From the NCBI GenBank assembly GCA_964034945.1, contig OZ035963.1:36270361-36334360 (forward strand): a DNA stretch of 64,000 nucleotides, in the 5' to 3' direction. This document shows positions 63,651 through 64,000 of this stretch, piece by piece (within the stretch, counting starts at the first letter, position 1; every line of letters starts with the position of its first letter). The notes under the pieces are model-generated. The model had not been told where the DNA came from. It saw only the letters and a program-made list of their open reading frames with translations, and did no database searches. Origin of the DNA: Chrysopilus asiliformis (taxonomy: Eukaryota > Arthropoda > Insecta > Diptera > Rhagionidae). Position numbers and translations under genes: made by a program.

Positions 63651-64000
63651 TATGACTACAGCTTTGGGTTTTTCCCTTTTTATGATTTTTCTTGTATGCA
63701 GATATTATATTGTATTGTTATATTATTTATATTATATTATGTATATTGTATTGTTGTGATGTATTGCATTGTGGAATACATGATTTGTTGGAGATGTGTG
63801 CCGGACACCACTTCAGGAGATTGGGATAACCTCCCACAATCTTCGCTGAAGTGGCGCGGAGGCGGCGTGAAAGAGACGGGCATACCGATAGCGTCAGCTA
63901 GCTCAATCTGGGTCGTGGGTTTTGTCTCTTCACCGCCTACCACACAATAAGTGGTATGCCGGGGGGTAGCAGAATGACGAGAGGGAGAAGCTTCTTAGGG
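63651..64000. other. Window end, GC shift
   Basis: From about 63790 the composition becomes GC-rich and an open frame (IPIASASSIWVVGFVSSPP) appears, possibly the start of a retroelement cut by the window edge. No domain to prove it. Confidence 0.3.

Overview
The window is AT-rich eukaryotic DNA from an insect nuclear genome. Evidence for an insect: a spliced RR-1 cuticular-protein gene, an intron-containing globin like insect glob1, a claudin/PMP22-like tetraspan gene, a small secreted-protein gene, and TE families typical of insects (mariner/Tc1, piggyBac, hAT, PIF/Harbinger, BEL/Pao, Jockey-like LINEs, Penelope-like and Helentron-like repeats). The GTCY-microsatellite interspersed repeats recall dipteran DINE-1/mini-me elements, so a fly is my best guess, but that is inference. 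Genes were read by translating exons and checking GT/AG junction phase by eye.

Host genes: (1) cuticular protein, + strand, exons about 4421-6042, with a perfect snap-back hairpin in its first visible intron; (2) a two-exon secreted cysteine-containing protein, + strand, 11004-11510; (3) a THAP-domain gene or relic, 30203-31475, whose halves are separated by a piggyBac relic; (4) a globin gene, + strand, with two homologous phase-compatible first coding exons (36140-36325 and 41566-41790) upstream of one shared pair of downstream exons (46440-46811); (5) a broken Nup37-like WD-repeat gene, 40325-40962, between 28-bp direct repeats; (6) a claudin-like tetraspan gene, - strand, 61514-60723. Introns and intergenic DNA are mostly transposon debris.

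TE layout: 2.3-5.2 kb Helentron-like repeat and TIR elements; 6.6-9.4 kb a Tc1/mariner relic and two TTAA (piggyBac-type) elements; 12-19.4 kb TIR elements plus a large inverted duplication carrying a THAP exon, with a Foldback-like element at 15.6-16.4 kb; 20.8-22.5 kb a direct duplication and a GC-rich retroelement-like block; 22.8-28.2 kb nested TIR elements, including a PIF/Harbinger element with a Myb/SANT-like ORF and a very long palindrome; 30.6-35.3 kb piggyBac, TIR and mariner relics; 37-39.5 kb LINE and Penelope-like sequence with hammerhead-ribozyme motifs; 48-54 kb a minus-strand BEL/Pao retrotransposon invaded by a hAT element that was itself invaded by a mariner, and separately by a 1.2-kb TIR element; 55-60 kb LINE gag/endonuclease pieces, a Tc1/mariner transposase relic and a second piggyBac; 60-64 kb the tetraspan gene, duplicated RT fragments, a 120-bp tandem repeat and a terminal MITE.

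The most distinctive signals are: hammerhead-ribozyme folds at three sites; TTAA-flanked elements that each carry a different short palindrome; the Foldback-like element with 9-bp target duplication; the globin with alternative first exons, one with a myristoylation-type N terminus; and an empty-site comparison fixing a 3-bp TTA duplication for a hairpin element.
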